Shown here one piece after another: positions 20,691 through 32,321 of a stretch of DNA of 64,000 nt (the stretch's first letter is position 1; every line of letters starts with the position of its first letter). The stretch lies in the NCBI GenBank assembly GCA_034509735.1, contig JACGWO010000005.1, forward strand, positions 22,376,383 to 22,440,382, given 5' to 3'. The notes below the pieces were generated by a model. The model saw only the letters and a list, made by a program, of their open reading frames with translations. It did not search any database and had not been told where the DNA came from. Source of the stretch: Sesamum alatum. Taxonomy: Eukaryota > Streptophyta > Magnoliopsida > Lamiales > Pedaliaceae. Made by a program: the position numbers and the translations under genes.

Positions 20691-21481
20691 TAGGGCTGAC
20701 AAGTCGAATCGAGTCAAATGCATTATTGCTCAAACTTGTTTAAATTACTCTCGAGCTTGAAAGTTTGTGTTTGAGTTTGGTTTAATTAATAATCAAATCG
20801 AGCTCGAACGAGGTTTAGTTAAATTGAACACTAGTACAACTTGAGTAGTTTGATGTTTTCAAATATATTTTATTATTGGGTAAATTAAAGTCAACTCTTA
20901 TGAAGTCTGGCATAAGTACAAATTATCCCTCATTGTTTGACAAATTACAAATACCTCCCTAAGGTTTGTAATTTTAATCAAAGGCCTGAAATTGACCATT
21001 TTGCCCTTGATATTTTTTTTAATTGTAGAAAACTTAGTCGAGATAAATTGCATTATTGCTCATCTGTATAAAAAATTTATGAAACATCTCACTGCACATT
21101 ATAGTTTAAAAAAATTCAAAATAATTTAAGAATTAAATAAAAAAAATCCAGTTTGCATAAGGACATTTTGGCCAGTTCACCCATAAAATTGGATGAAAAT
21201 AGGTTATTTCTTAGACAATTACAAACCTCAAGGGGTATTTGTAATTTTTCAAAAAAATGAGAAAATATTTGTAATTATGCCAAATCTCAAGGGAGGTGGC
21301 TGTAATTTATCCTTTTATTATTTTTTTGACAATTAAATTGAGCTCGAGCCGAGCTGAAAAAGTTATCAACACATTAAGCACAAGTTTGATTTATTAAATT
21401 AACGAATTGAATTCGAACAAACTTCTTACTATTCACTTTCTAATCGAATATCAAATAATTTAATTATTTTTTGCAGCTCTA
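20691..21481. mobile_element. hAT-type MITE, host of a nested MITE
   Basis: The ends TAGGGCTGACAA and TTTGCAGCTCTA are inverted repeats of the hAT YAGGG type. The flanks CTTTTGTG (20683-20690) and CTTCTGTG (21482-21489) form an 8-bp target duplication with one mismatch, as expected for hAT. The arms are full of TCGAGCTCGAACGAG-like motifs. There is no transposase. A second element at 20878-21312 splits it, leaving about 356 bp of its own sequence. Confidence 0.78.
20878..21312. mobile_element. MITE with about 80-bp TIRs nested in the hAT MITE
   Basis: It is flanked by a perfect 10-bp repeat TTTTATTATT (20868-20877 and 21313-21322), close to the 9-10 bp duplications made by Mutator-like elements. 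The left arm (GGGTAAATTAAAGTCAACTC...TCTGGCATAAGTACAAAT...AAATTACAAATACC) mirrors the right arm (GGTATTTGTAATTTTTC...ATTTGTAATTATGCCAAAT...GTAATTTATCC). It is 435 bp long with no ORF. Confidence 0.78.
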
Positions 21482-21582
21482 CTTCTGTGTAGTGAAGTTT
21501 TCCGTACTTTAGGATTGATTTTACAGTGTGAAAATTTATTTTAAGTATTTTTTTTTTGAACAAAAGAGGATCATTTATTTAT

Positions 21583-22110
21583 TTATGTCTGCAGCATGGG
21601 AGTGACGCAGGATTTATTACAAGATCTAGCATACATTGTTGAGATATCCTGATCTAAAATGTTCGTAAAAAAAAGGGGATAGGAATTAACCTCCATTGGA
21701 CAAAAGGTGAACTGAACCTCCACTAAGTCGGGCAATATCTTCCAGCAATCCCGCAGCATTTGTACGAGTTGTTTGGGTGGAGTTGCTCCCCTGCACAAAA
21801 TAATAAAAACCAATGCAGAGTCAGTCTCCACAATTAAGTGTGTGAAACCATGTGTTCTTGCAAGGTGTAGCCCACTGTTACATGCCCAGAATTCAGCCAA
21901 GGAATTTGTGTTGATACCTGTGGATTGTGCAAATGCAAGTATAAATTCACCGCTGTGATTTCGAAAGATCCCCCCCACATCCTGACCAACCCGGGTTATT
22001 AAGTGAACAACCATCAATGTTAAATTTGATCCAATTTAGCATAGGTTTATCCCATCCTACCCACACAGTGGTTTTTTCCTTAGCCTCCCTATTAGTATTA
22101 GTAAAGCTGA
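21583..22110 (-). pseudogene. C-terminal RNase H domain of the LINE
   Basis: WIKFNIDGCSLNNPGWSGCG runs, after a frameshift near 21960, into GGIFRNHSGEFILAFAQSTG. NSLAEFWACNSGLHLARTHG and LIVETDSALV follow. The order D...E...D corresponds to the catalytic carboxylates of RNase H (RVT_3 type) found at the C-terminus of one group of plant L1 elements. It is frameshifted and not functional. Confidence 0.78.
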
Positions 22111-22149
22111 TGTGTTGGATTAATCTCCATATATAATCTAAGTTTATAG

Positions 22150-23060
22150 TCTTATTTTCAAAGATAGCATGGTTCCGTACCTTCCAGATACACCAACAGG
22201 AAATGGAGATAAGTCTTTGTTTTTCAGGATTTTTTCGCCAAGAATGCAGTAAACAGATAAAATTATGAGTAGACAAAGAGAGTAATACAGGGATATAGGT
22301 CGTTATAAGCGGCAGAAAGAACTTACACTGTGTGTATATATGGGAAATTGAGTCACAATTAGAATCCTGGCACAAAGAACAATTAGGAGTAGGCAGTCTA
22401 AATCGATCATAAAGAAACTTGGCAGTTGGAAGTGCAGTATGCCCTATAAGCCATGCATGGAACAACACTTGTGGAGGAGCCTTTATTTTCCATAATGTAT
22501 TTCATGGCAGATTAGCAGAAATGTTTGTTAAGGATTTTGTGTGAAGCCAATTATAAACAGATTTCAGTGTAAAACTACCTTTGGAATTCCAAGCCCAAAC
22601 AAAACAATCAGATTGCGATAATAATGGAATTGGGATGGATAAGATTTTATGAATAATATCCTGTGGTAAAATATCACGCAATATAGCCACATTCCATTTA
22701 AGATCAGAAGATATAAGAGATTGGACCCTTAGGTTGATGAGGTTATTAGGAATATTATAAGCTACAACATCTTTAAGCAAAAAATTTCCTACCCATCTGT
22801 CCTCCCAGACTCTAATCTGTTGCCCATTTCCTACAAACCATTGAGTGGATTTATTAACCAAACCAATTTGTTCATGGACATTTTTCCAAATCCAACTTTG
22901 GTGACTTTTATACTCAGACTCATTGAAAGGTGTGTAAGGAAAAGACTTATGTTTAAAAAGCTTGAAGAAAAGGGAATTTCCCCCCAAATGAAGCCGCCAA
23001 CTTTGTTTAAGCAAATAGGCCGTATTAAGAATACGCGTATCCCGTAAACCCAACCCCCCA
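22150..23060 (-). pseudogene. LINE post-RT region and zf-RVT zinc-binding domain
   Basis: This part starts with GLRDTRILNTAYLLKQSWRL and RVWEDRWVGNF, typical of the region after RT in plant L1 elements. GSFTLKSVYNWLH follows, then FHAWLIGHTALPTAKFLYDR with CSLCQD...SHIYTQC, the C-x2-C...H...C zinc-binding cluster. Stops near 22501 split it into two open stretches (22502-23053 and 21947-22468). Confidence 0.78.
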
Positions 23061-23099
23061 TCTTTCCTAGAAAGAGTTATCGTTTTCCAGTTAACAAGA

Positions 23100-24850
23100 C
23101 TAATCTTTCTATTAGTCGGTTTTGCATTCCATAATTTTTTTTTTTTGAAGCAAAGAAATTTTATTGTGAATAGAAACAGGGAGTTTAAACAAAGACATAT
23201 AATGATTCGCTTTAGTCACAAGACTACTGCGGATTAGAGTTACTCGTCCAGCATAAGAAAGCGATTTATTGTACCAAGTATGAATTTTACTTTCAAGTTT
23301 ATCAATAATATCATAAAACATATCTTTGGTAATACGGTTAGTGGTGAAGGGCAACCCCAAATAATTATTCTTAGTCGGGCTAGGAGATAGATTTAGAGTC
23401 TGTGCTATTTTTGATCTAATATTATGAGGAGTATACTTAGAAACAAAATACTAGATTTTCCCCACCTAATAGTTTGTCCAGTGGCATTACTAAAATTTTG
23501 AAGGATGTATAAGAGTCGGGACATAGTTTTGTTGTTTCCCTTTAAGAACAAAAGACAATCATCAACAAAAGTGAGAACGGGTAACTGATTTATATTATGG
23601 GAGAATTTCATGGCATCAATTCGTTGCTCCCGACATTTTGCTAGCAATTTGTAAATTAACGGTTCAAGACATAAAATAAAAACGTAGGATGAAAGTGGGT
23701 CTCCTTGTCGCAGTCCTCTAAGAGGATGCCATGGAGAAGAAATGTCCCTATTGACAGAAAGAGTAAAGGAAACCGTATAAATCTAAACCATAATTCTATC
23801 AACAAAATCCGGAGAAAATTTAAATTTGAGCAAAACAAATCTTATGTAATTCTACTCAAGTTTGTCGTAAGCTTTTCCTAGATCAGGTTGTAAAGCCATA
23901 TAGTAAAGCTTTTTGTTTTTCTTACGTCTTAGGTCATGAATCATTTCATGGGCTAAGAATAGATTATCAGTAATATGCCGATTAGGAACAAATGCATTTT
24001 GATATGGGGATATAATACTATTAAGAATAGGTCTAATACAAGAAACTAGAATGTTGGAAATAATTTTATATATAACATTACACAAACTTATTGGTCGGAA
24101 ATGTGAAGCTTCTGTAGGATTATTTCTTTTAGGAATAAGAATTAGTAGTGTTGTTAATAAAATGAGGGTGGTAACTCTGGAAAAAAAATTCCATAACAAT
24201 AGGAATAATAGTGCATTTTATGTCATTCCAGAATGTTTTATAAAAATGCCCATTGAGTCCATCTGGCCCAGGTGCCTTAAAAGGCCCTATTTTACTGACC
24301 GCAGCCCAAATATCTTTTTCAGATATGGACAAATTAAGCATAGTCTGTTGTTGAGCACTTAAGCTGGGCCGTGTTTCCGAGAAAAAAGAGAAATCAGTGG
24401 GACAATTGGGGACATTTGAGAGGGCTTGCAAATATTCTTTAAGGTGATTAGCAATATCTTGTGGGTTTGTAATCCAATCATTATTACCATTTTTAAGGCC
24501 CAGAATCATAGATTTCCTATGCTTACTGCTACCGTACTTGTGAAAAAAGGAGGAATTAAGATCACCATATTGTTTCCACTGAAGAGTAGCCTTTTGTTTC
24601 CAGTAATTTTCTTTATACAAAAGAAGTCGATTTAAAGCATGACGAATGTCACGTTCACATTGAAGAATAGAATCATTTGGATTGGAGCTGATACTAAGAT
24701 TTATATTATCTAACTTAATCTTTAGATCCATGATTTGTTGATCCACATTTCCAATACAGGTTCATTTCCATGTGCATACCTGCCTAACAAAATTAAAATA
24801 TTTACTCCTAAATTCAAGATCATCTGGTGCATAAGATCTAGAGTTCCATG
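23100..24850 (-). pseudogene. LINE reverse transcriptase, decayed
   Basis: Readable from the right are YWKQKATLQWKQYGDLNSSF, WAAVSKIGPFKAPGPDGLNG (the KAPGPDG motif) and SHFRPISLCNVIYKIISNIL. These are followed by FVPNRHITDNLFLAHEMIHD, HPLRGLRQGDPLSSYVFILC and LTFVDDCLLFLKGN. The last replaces the usual FADD with FVDD, and both catalytic aspartates are present. GLPFTTNRITKD and SLSYAGRVTLIRSSL continue the thumb region. Frameshifts at about 23650, 23845 and 24130 and a stop near 23780 disrupt it. It would have carried out target-primed reverse transcription. Confidence 0.82.
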
Positions 24851-24880
24851 TATTTACTACTACTAAAAAGCATGATGTGT

Positions 24881-27262
24881 GATGCAGGTATACAAATATC
24901 TTTTTAGAAATAAATATATCACTTATGTTAAGTTTATGATATTATTCATATTTTTTTCATTGAAACGATAGTATTACACAATTATATTCTCAAACAAATT
25001 GATAATTATAATTATTTAAATTGAGAAGGAAACTATTCAATTCTATTATTTATAATTTAATACTTTCTAAATTTAATTGGTACTATTGAATAAAAAGATA
25101 TTCCCCAAAATTAATATTTTGTACTTCGTATATTCACTAATGATTATTTCATTATTATGTATCAAACTAATTAATATGAAAATATAAAATAATGATAGTC
25201 GAAAAATTAATACTAAAATAAAAATAATTAGTCAAATCTCCTTATCTTGGATAGAAGAAATTCCAATTTAATAAAATAAATTGATCAATTTTATTTGTAG
25301 GTTTTATTATGCCTATTTTATGTTGTTTTATTTTGTTTTATTTTTTGTTACATTTTGTATGTGTGTTGTATGTTTTCTTTTACTGCTATATTTGAATGTC
25401 ATTATATTTAGTTTATTGACACTATTACAAACTAATTATTTATTGACTATTGTTATAAAACTATAATCAAATTGGATCATAGTACCAATACTTGTATTGT
25501 AAGATCCTATAATGTATGTTAATCATATTTTAGTATCAACTTTTTTATATTGTCAAAGAATTATTTACATGCTTTATTAGCTTCTAAATTTTGAAATATT
25601 ATTGAATAAAATTTTATTTTCACCTTTATAAGAAACAATAGATGTAAAAGTAAAACATTCAGGATTATCTAATACTAAAAAAATCAAGTGGTAAGAGATT
25701 CACTCAATAGTTCAATTTTCATAAGCAATTTCAATATAATAATATTCTATGCACATATCAATATTTATTCTCTTTAGTACTCATGCTTTTTAAACTTTTA
25801 AATTATTTTGATAAATTTATTACAGGAAAAATATATTAATCTCATTAGCTTATTTATTTATCATCTTTTTTTCAAATTTCAACATAATTAACTCAATTTT
25901 TACTTATTATTTTATTGTACTAAGTTTATTCTCAATATTTATTAATTCTCTTAATATGAAAATGTAATTGTACTAATGTGTTAGTGTGTTAATTAAAATT
26001 TTATACTTTTAATTGTTATTGTGTTAATGTTTACTCACCATTTGATTTTTCTTATTTTCATAAGAACAAATAATATTTTTCAGTCCGTAACTTATGTCCT
26101 TTTTATTTTTAATTTGGTCCATTAATTTTGGAATTCTTACTTTCGATCCCGTAAATATTAAAAGTAGCAATTTTGGTTCCATAACAGTACCTTGCCCTCT
26201 AGATATTCAAAGGAAAATATCATTTAGGCGTTAAGTGTATAATAATACAAGGGGACCAAATATTATAATTTTTATGCATCTTTTAAAGCATAAAAATAGT
26301 TATATATATCTCATTAGGACCTACAATTATGTTAGTTAATTTACTACTCAATAAGATAAGGTTTTAAATTAAATTATTTATTACATTAGTATTTATACTA
26401 TTTTTCAATGTCAATGTCTTGGGGGTGCAGGAGGGGACATGGTGTTTTTAGCCAATTAATATTGAAATAAAATTAAGTAGTTAGCTCTTTTTAAAATTTT
26501 CAATAACAGTTCTAATTTAATCAGATTGATAATTTTTATTTGTAATTAAATTTTGATACTTATTCGTTTATTCCAGTTTAGAAGAAATTTCATTTTAATA
26601 AAATTTGATCAATTTTTATTCGTATGTTTTATTGTGTCTCTTTGCTATTGTTTGATTTTGCTATATTATGCCCGTGTATGTAATATATTTTCTTTTACTA
26701 AATTTTGAATGTCGTTGATTTTTAATTTATTGGCACTAAATGATTACAAACTAATTATTTATTGAATATTATTATAAAAATATACTTTAATTGGACAATA
26801 TTACCAATATTTTGTATTGTAAGATCCTAATGTTAATTATATTCCAGTATCAAATTTTAAATATTTTTAAAATATTATTTACATTCTTGATTACCTTCTA
26901 AATTTTGAAATATTATTGTATAAAATTTTATTTTTGGCCTTTATATTGAAATTTTAATTTCTATATGTTTTTAGTTTAACTTCTTAATCTTATTTTCATA
27001 TGCAGTAATTGGTATAATCTATTTCTTATTCAATAATATGTTATGTTACAACTTAATTTTTTATGTCACATTTGTTGTTGTAATACTTTTATGCTATTAA
27101 TTAATATAAATAATAATAAATGTAAAATTAAAACATTCAGGATTATCTAATACTAAAAATCAAGTACTAAGAGATTCACTCAAAAGTTGAATTTTTACAA
27201 GCAATTTCAATTTAATAATATCATATCCATATATCAATTTTAATTTATAATTAAATTTTGAT
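24881..27262. repeat. AT-rich block with a diverged internal direct repeat
   Basis: The segments at about 25270-25745 and 26590-27235 repeat each other in the same order. Both contain TTATTGACTATTGTTATAAAA or a close variant, ACCAATAYTTGTATTGTAAGATCCTA, CAGGATTATCTAATACTAAAAA and AGAGATTCACTCAAWAGTT. No coding sequence is visible. The block adjoins the reverse Helitron-like copy at 27263-27848 and may be its body. Confidence 0.55.
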
Positions 27263-27848
27263 ATTTATTCGTTATTATATATATGTATATATTTAAGTTT
27301 AGATTAGTATTTTATATATTTTTTTTCATGTGTAGTTTATTTTAAATTTTAATATGTCATGCTAAATTAAAACTTTCTTAATAGAATTAAGATTTCTTCT
27401 AGCTAGCAAAGTAATTGTATTGAAATATTATTTGGCATATTCATTTTCTTTAGTTGAATATGTTATTCATTCTCTAAGTAGTTTAGAGCAATTAAGACTC
27501 TTAAATTCTTATAGAATTTTATTTTTTCTAACTAATTTTATAATATAATATTCCGTGACTGTTATTAAAATTTAATGCGTTACAGGTCTATGTAATTGGG
27601 CTCATTCATGATTCACGATTAGAAGCAGGTTATTAAAATTCTATGTAATTGGATTTATTCATAATTCATGATTTAAGTTTTTTATCCTAAATTTATATGG
27701 AGGAGGTTTAGAATATTTAAAATTCTAAATTGTTAATAATTTCAGAATTTATAATATAATAATTAATAATATTTAAATGAGGGCATATTTGCCTTTTCAT
27801 AATGAGGAACAAACAACTTGAGTATTCACACATTTATATAGAGTATAG
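27263..27848 (-). mobile_element. Helitron-like copy, reverse orientation
   Basis: Reverse-complemented, it begins (A)TCTATACTCTATATAAATG near 27848. It matches 33101-33668 almost base for base over about 570 bp, for example CAAGTTGTTTGTTCC, CCTCCTCCATATAAATTTAGG and CTAGCTAGAAGAAATCTTAA. The 5' TC after an A, and the CTATACTNTATA start, resemble plant Helitron 5' ends. No CTRR 3' end with a hairpin was found, so the class is inferred. Confidence 0.5.
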
Positions 27849-27852
27849 ATAG

Positions 27853-27886
<34 letters not shown>

Positions 27887-28017
27887 TACATCACTACTTG
27901 AAGCTTATTTTGTTTCCTCTCAAGAACTGGTAGTGAACAGAGGTAAGTATATACCATCTTTTCCCTTATTTTCTTTCGTTATCATTTTCTTTGTCTAATT
28001 CTATTTTTATCTTCAGT
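27849..28017. other. Spacer with (TA)n microsatellite
   Basis: A (AT)n run spans about 27858-27884. The rest is T-rich and non-coding and separates the Helitron-like end from the Copia remnant. Confidence 0.4.
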
Positions 28018-28217
28018 TGATAGATGCTTGGACCAGTTGTATGCTTGGATGATCATATCAATGGATTGCAAAAGGATCACAATTGTTGTCCTTTTTCTCT
28101 TTCGACATTCAATTGTTGCTCTTCAAGTCAACAATCACACAATTTTGAACCTAGTTATTTCAATCGCATCAAAGGAAGCAATACATACAGGCATCGAGGA
28201 TCAATGCTCTGATACCA
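28018..28217 (-). pseudogene. N-terminal stump of a Copia gag with primer-binding site
   Basis: The + strand string GCTCTGATACCA (28206-28217) is the complement of TGGTATCAGAGC, the initiator-tRNA-Met primer-binding site of plant Copia elements. Downstream on the - strand the reading MSKEKKDNNCDPFAIH, a stop, then YDHPSIQLVQAS matches the start of Copia Gag (DPF.IH.SDHP...LV). The coding is cut at about 28018, before the rest of gag. Confidence 0.7.
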
Positions 28218-28547
28218 TGACCAATTTCATCAGTAACTCTCAACATTCTTCAGAACTTTGAGAGAAGGAAACAAAAATTTAGAGGAAACAATCAGAGAAA
28301 ATTTCTGGGAAGTTTTACTTATCACCTCATTGTAGAAAAAATCAACTGATCAAAATATATAGTGTCTCAGTCACCATGCTACAGTGCAAGAAAAAAACGT
28401 AGTCACAGAACAACAAGCTATAATTGAAACAAAAGTTAAACAAACACAATCCCACGTTTTCTTTCTTACTCCAACCAGACAATAATGATGATGGTAGTGG
28501 TTAAACAGGCACTATCCCATGTCTTCTTCATATGATAATGGTCAACA
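28218..28547 (-). repeat. 5' LTR of the truncated Copia element (330 bp, reverse)
   Basis: On the - strand it starts TGTTGACCATTATCAT at 28547 and ends ...GAAATTGGTCA at 28218, directly before the primer-binding site. The TG...CA ends and position define it. The partner LTR is absent. The adjacent flank is TTATA (28548-28552), but the other copy of the target site is lost. Confidence 0.68.
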
Positions 28548-30390
28548 TTATATTTTCACATATACTATTTAATATTTTATTTAAAATATACGACATTCTC
28601 GACTCATTGCTTATACGCAGTATAACTTACTAACTTAATTAATTATTCCTCTAATTGAGGTATTCAATTATCATAAACAACCAAGCACTGATCTTACATC
28701 CATATACTTAGTTCATATTACTGCGACAATTCGAAATTGATTAAAAGCTTATTGAAATTAGCTATTAAACTATTATCAAATTTATGAAAGGTTGATAATT
28801 ACCGTAATGAGAAACATGTTTTAGTAATAATATTAGTTTTGTATTATTTAAATTTTACTTGTTTTTATCATAGATAGAGTTTTAATTATTTAATTATTTT
28901 ATTATGTTTGAACAGGTTATTACTTGAAGTCAATTCAGTTGTAAACAGTATCTAATCACGTGGACCGTCTTGTGAGTGTCACTTAAAATTATAATAACAT
29001 TTTGAAAACTGGAGGAATATTATATGTTATCCTGCATGGTTATATATATGTATAAGAAGTGGTCTTTTTTTGACACGAACTTGCGTAAAATGTTTCCTGG
29101 AATTATTTATAGATAAAAGAAAATGAATATGATATTTGGTTAACTATATGGTTGAATGGGCCTTCGAAACTCTGTGGAGCTAAGTGCTACAATGTGATTA
29201 TTATGTTGATCATGTGGAATTCTGGTATACGGTATGAACTTCTGTTGGGAGTCACCTCTAGAGTCCATATGAGTATCCAAGAGGTCCCATTTATCTTGAT
29301 ATTGTTCAGTTCGTCGTAATATTCAATATGCATGTGGTCTTTCAATAATCTATTTTCTATATGATTGTTCGTTTGGTTTTATAAATTCATTCATGTGGTT
29401 CTTGCTAAGCAACCAATGGCCCCGGGGCTGGATGGTTCCTGGGGCACGCTGGTGTAACATTGGGCTGCTGGCTGAGGTTTCATCGTTTTGTTCCCCCTTG
29501 GGTGTCCTTTCATGAGCAGGTTGGTGGTTGTCTGCGCGTGATTAGTGCCGCCATGTACCTAGGCATGGCAGTTCAATGCGGTCGCGGGGTCGCTCCCTGC
29601 ATGGAGGATAAGGTAGTAAACAGTCTTTCCGGAGACATAAGATGGTGATCATGCGATTTGGTCAGTGCCTGATATGGTCTTCACAGGCTTGATCTTTTTT
29701 GGTTGTCAGTCAATATGATATGTATTAAGTATTTTGGTTGATTTTTCATTATCAGTATTTTATTTCACATGCACCCACTCGTGGCCTTACTAAGCTTTTT
29801 CTTACATAATTTAAATTTTTTTCCTCCAGATACAAGCAATAACGTGACAGGTCAAGCTAGCTAACTAAGAAGGCGATCAAGGTGATTAGGGGAATAAGGT
29901 CAAATGGTTAGGATTTGTCATTGTTCTGTTTATCTGATTCTTTTAGTTTGGTGAACATATTGTTGTTACGATTTTGATTAGGTCGCATTATGATAATAAG
30001 ACCTAAAGTAGGAGTCCTACTTTCAGGATGTGACAAACGCAAACACCTTGTGTAGATATCAGAAAATTGAGAAACAAATAAACATTTGATTATAAAGCAT
30101 ACTATACATTCTCCTATGACCAACGTCTGCAATACCTGATCAATACACGATTATATATTGGTGTTAAATTAAAGTGTTTGAGTACAATTGTGATTCAAAT
30201 TATGGTATAATTAGAACTCATTTATGAAAATATATTTGAAATAAAAATCTTTTTTTTCGTCTTCCCTAATCCAAACATGCAACACTTTTAGGGATGTGGA
30301 GATGTTTGAGTATCAGCAACACTGATACAAAATCAACCAAAAAATTGATTCTGAGTGGGACAGGATCAAATGCATTCAAATTCTACTTTT
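28548..30390. other. Unassigned intergenic region
   Basis: Mostly AT-rich, with no recognisable gene. The stretch at about 29400-29650 is distinctly richer in G and C (CCCCGGGGCTGGATGG, GGTCGCGGGGTCGCTCCC) than its surroundings. It has a short open frame (29460-29648) that I do not recognise. Confidence 0.4.
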
Positions 30391-30399
30391 GGTTTTTTT

Positions 30400-32321
30400 T
30401 TTTTGTTGTGCACAAGCCCCTCTTCGATCACCTGCGAATTCAACCTCCGCTGCAAATCCATCAATTTCCTGAGGATTATTTTGTTTCATTGGCTGGTGGC
30501 CCCTGGTTTCTGTTCAACTTCTATCCCCATATTCAACAATGGCATGCTTTCTACACTCCCAGCAATGAACCCCCTTCAACGATGTTTATCTGGCTGCAGT
30601 TACCTCATCTACCTATTGAATATTTTGATTTCCAAATCCTTTTCGACATCGCTAAATGTATTGGGCGCCTCTCAAAATGGATTCACATACACACCGGCAA
30701 TCTAAGGGTCAATTTGCTCGTATCTGTGTAGAAGTTGATGTTTCACGACCTTTACCACCGGCGATTTTACTGGATAATCATATGCAGCCAATCCATTATG
30801 AACTGAATACTGTTTTCTGTTACCTGTGCGGAACTATTGGCCATGTCCCATCCTCCTGTTCACATAACCCACACACTAACAGCCACCCAAACAATAACAC
30901 TAATAATGACACAAGTACCCCAAACCCTCATAACCCTAAACCCACAGCGGAGGTTGTTCTAGAGGAATGGAGTGGACCATTGTCACTCGCAGAAAAGGAA
31001 GGCGCGATGGCAACCTGAATGCAACAATTCTTACTGGCTCTTCATACAATTTTCGTGTCCCTCATTCTGCCTCATCCCCGTCACCCACTCTTACTAAGAA
31101 ATAAACTTGGATTCCAAAATCTTCCCATAATATTCCTTCCATTGATCCCAAAACAGACGAACAACATATTCCTTAAAAAAGTTTTTTCTCGACTAACAAG
31201 TGTGTTAAATGTGCAGGAACAATCTATGGAACCTATTTCTATTATTACAGATGACAGCAACGGAGGGCACAATCAAGAATCAAATTCCGACTGAAATTGT
31301 TGTCCAGTCGATAGTAACAATTTCGCCAACGACATCCACACCAATGAAATTTGCCACCATCGAACAACCAAGTACGACAAAAGTCTCAATTGACTCACCA
31401 CGTGGCCAACTTTCCACGTCATTGACAAAAACTCCATACAAACTAATCGAGTTGCAACACCAGTACTTCCACAAATTTCCTCCACCGCCTCAATGGCATG
31501 TGATGATTCGGCTTGCAACGACTCTCAATCCAGCCACAAGGAGCCCCTAGTTTTACAGAAACCAATGGATTGCCAAGCCTCACGTGCCAAAACACGTGAT
31601 CTCATCAAGTGCCTATCTTCAAATGGGTCCCTTGCAACCGCTTGGCCAATTACAGACAAAATAGAAACTCCACATCAGCAACCACAGGACATAATTACTG
31701 ATCTGCAACATCAAACTTATACTTGCACGTCTTCAATATCTTTTCCTCAAATACAAGACGCTTCCACTTTTCAAGGTAACACTACAGAGTCTTTCACCAA
31801 CAATGGCGTTGCCTCCGAACCAAAACGACAGACGCCATACATCACTGCTACTGACTGTGTTTTCACAGACTCCTCTGTTCTCCCCACCTCCACCATGCCG
31901 TATTCAACCTCGGATCCCACTAGCACTCCCACAATAACCTTCGAGTTCAAATCCACCGCCACCACTACATCAACCCCGTCCAGAGCCCGCCTCCAATAAC
32001 ACCAAACCCCCTACCAACAACCAGAGTTCGCAACCAAATGATCCCACTAGGATCCAAAGAATTTATTTCCCAGACTTTTCACTCAACACCCCATCTATTT
32101 CTGCGCCCATGCACACCACATAACACAATCATCGAACTGTCTCACGAAAGAGAGGTGTTCGCCAGAGAGAGAGAAGCACAATTCAGAATGTACATCCATC
32201 CACTAAAAAGAGACCTTCAGGCATTCTTGCAATCCAGCCAGTATCAAAATGGCCCCCTGACAATGATGGGACTCAACCAGCCGGGAGGGTTGCGCCAAAC
32301 TTTGTTGAACTTACCACCCTC
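30400..32321 (+). pseudogene. ORF1 of an L1-type LINE (DUF4283 plus CCHC knuckle)
   Basis: The DUF4283-like region runs from about 30420, with SLAGGPWFLFNFYPHIQQWH and MFIWLQLPHLPIEYFD. After a frameshift near 30700 comes GQFARICVEVDVSRPLPPAI and the zinc knuckle CYLCGTIGHVPSSC (C-x2-C-x4-H-x4-C). A low-complexity Asn/Thr/Pro-rich tail follows over several frames to about 32300. In plant LINEs this ORF encodes the RNA-binding protein of the retrotransposition particle. A T-run at 30392-30404 interrupts or precedes it. The coding is broken by frameshifts and stops. Confidence 0.75.

Larger units (their letters stand above)
21548..24880 (-). mobile_element. 5'-truncated L1-type LINE (reverse orientation)
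   Basis: On the - strand the order is RT, zinc-binding domain, RNase H, then a short A tail, seen as a T-run at about 21549-21558 on the + strand. The endonuclease ORF is missing, so the element is truncated at its 5' end near 24880. Coding is broken into more than eight fragments. Target duplications could not be identified. Confidence 0.82.

Noticed and set aside
28024..28261. Two overlapping + strand frames of 62 and 77 residues
   Set aside because: They run opposite to the Copia gag start and cross its primer-binding site; they are antisense shadows.
29908..30132. 74-residue frame on the - strand
   Set aside because: No domain, signal or neighbour supports it, and its length is expected by chance in this region.
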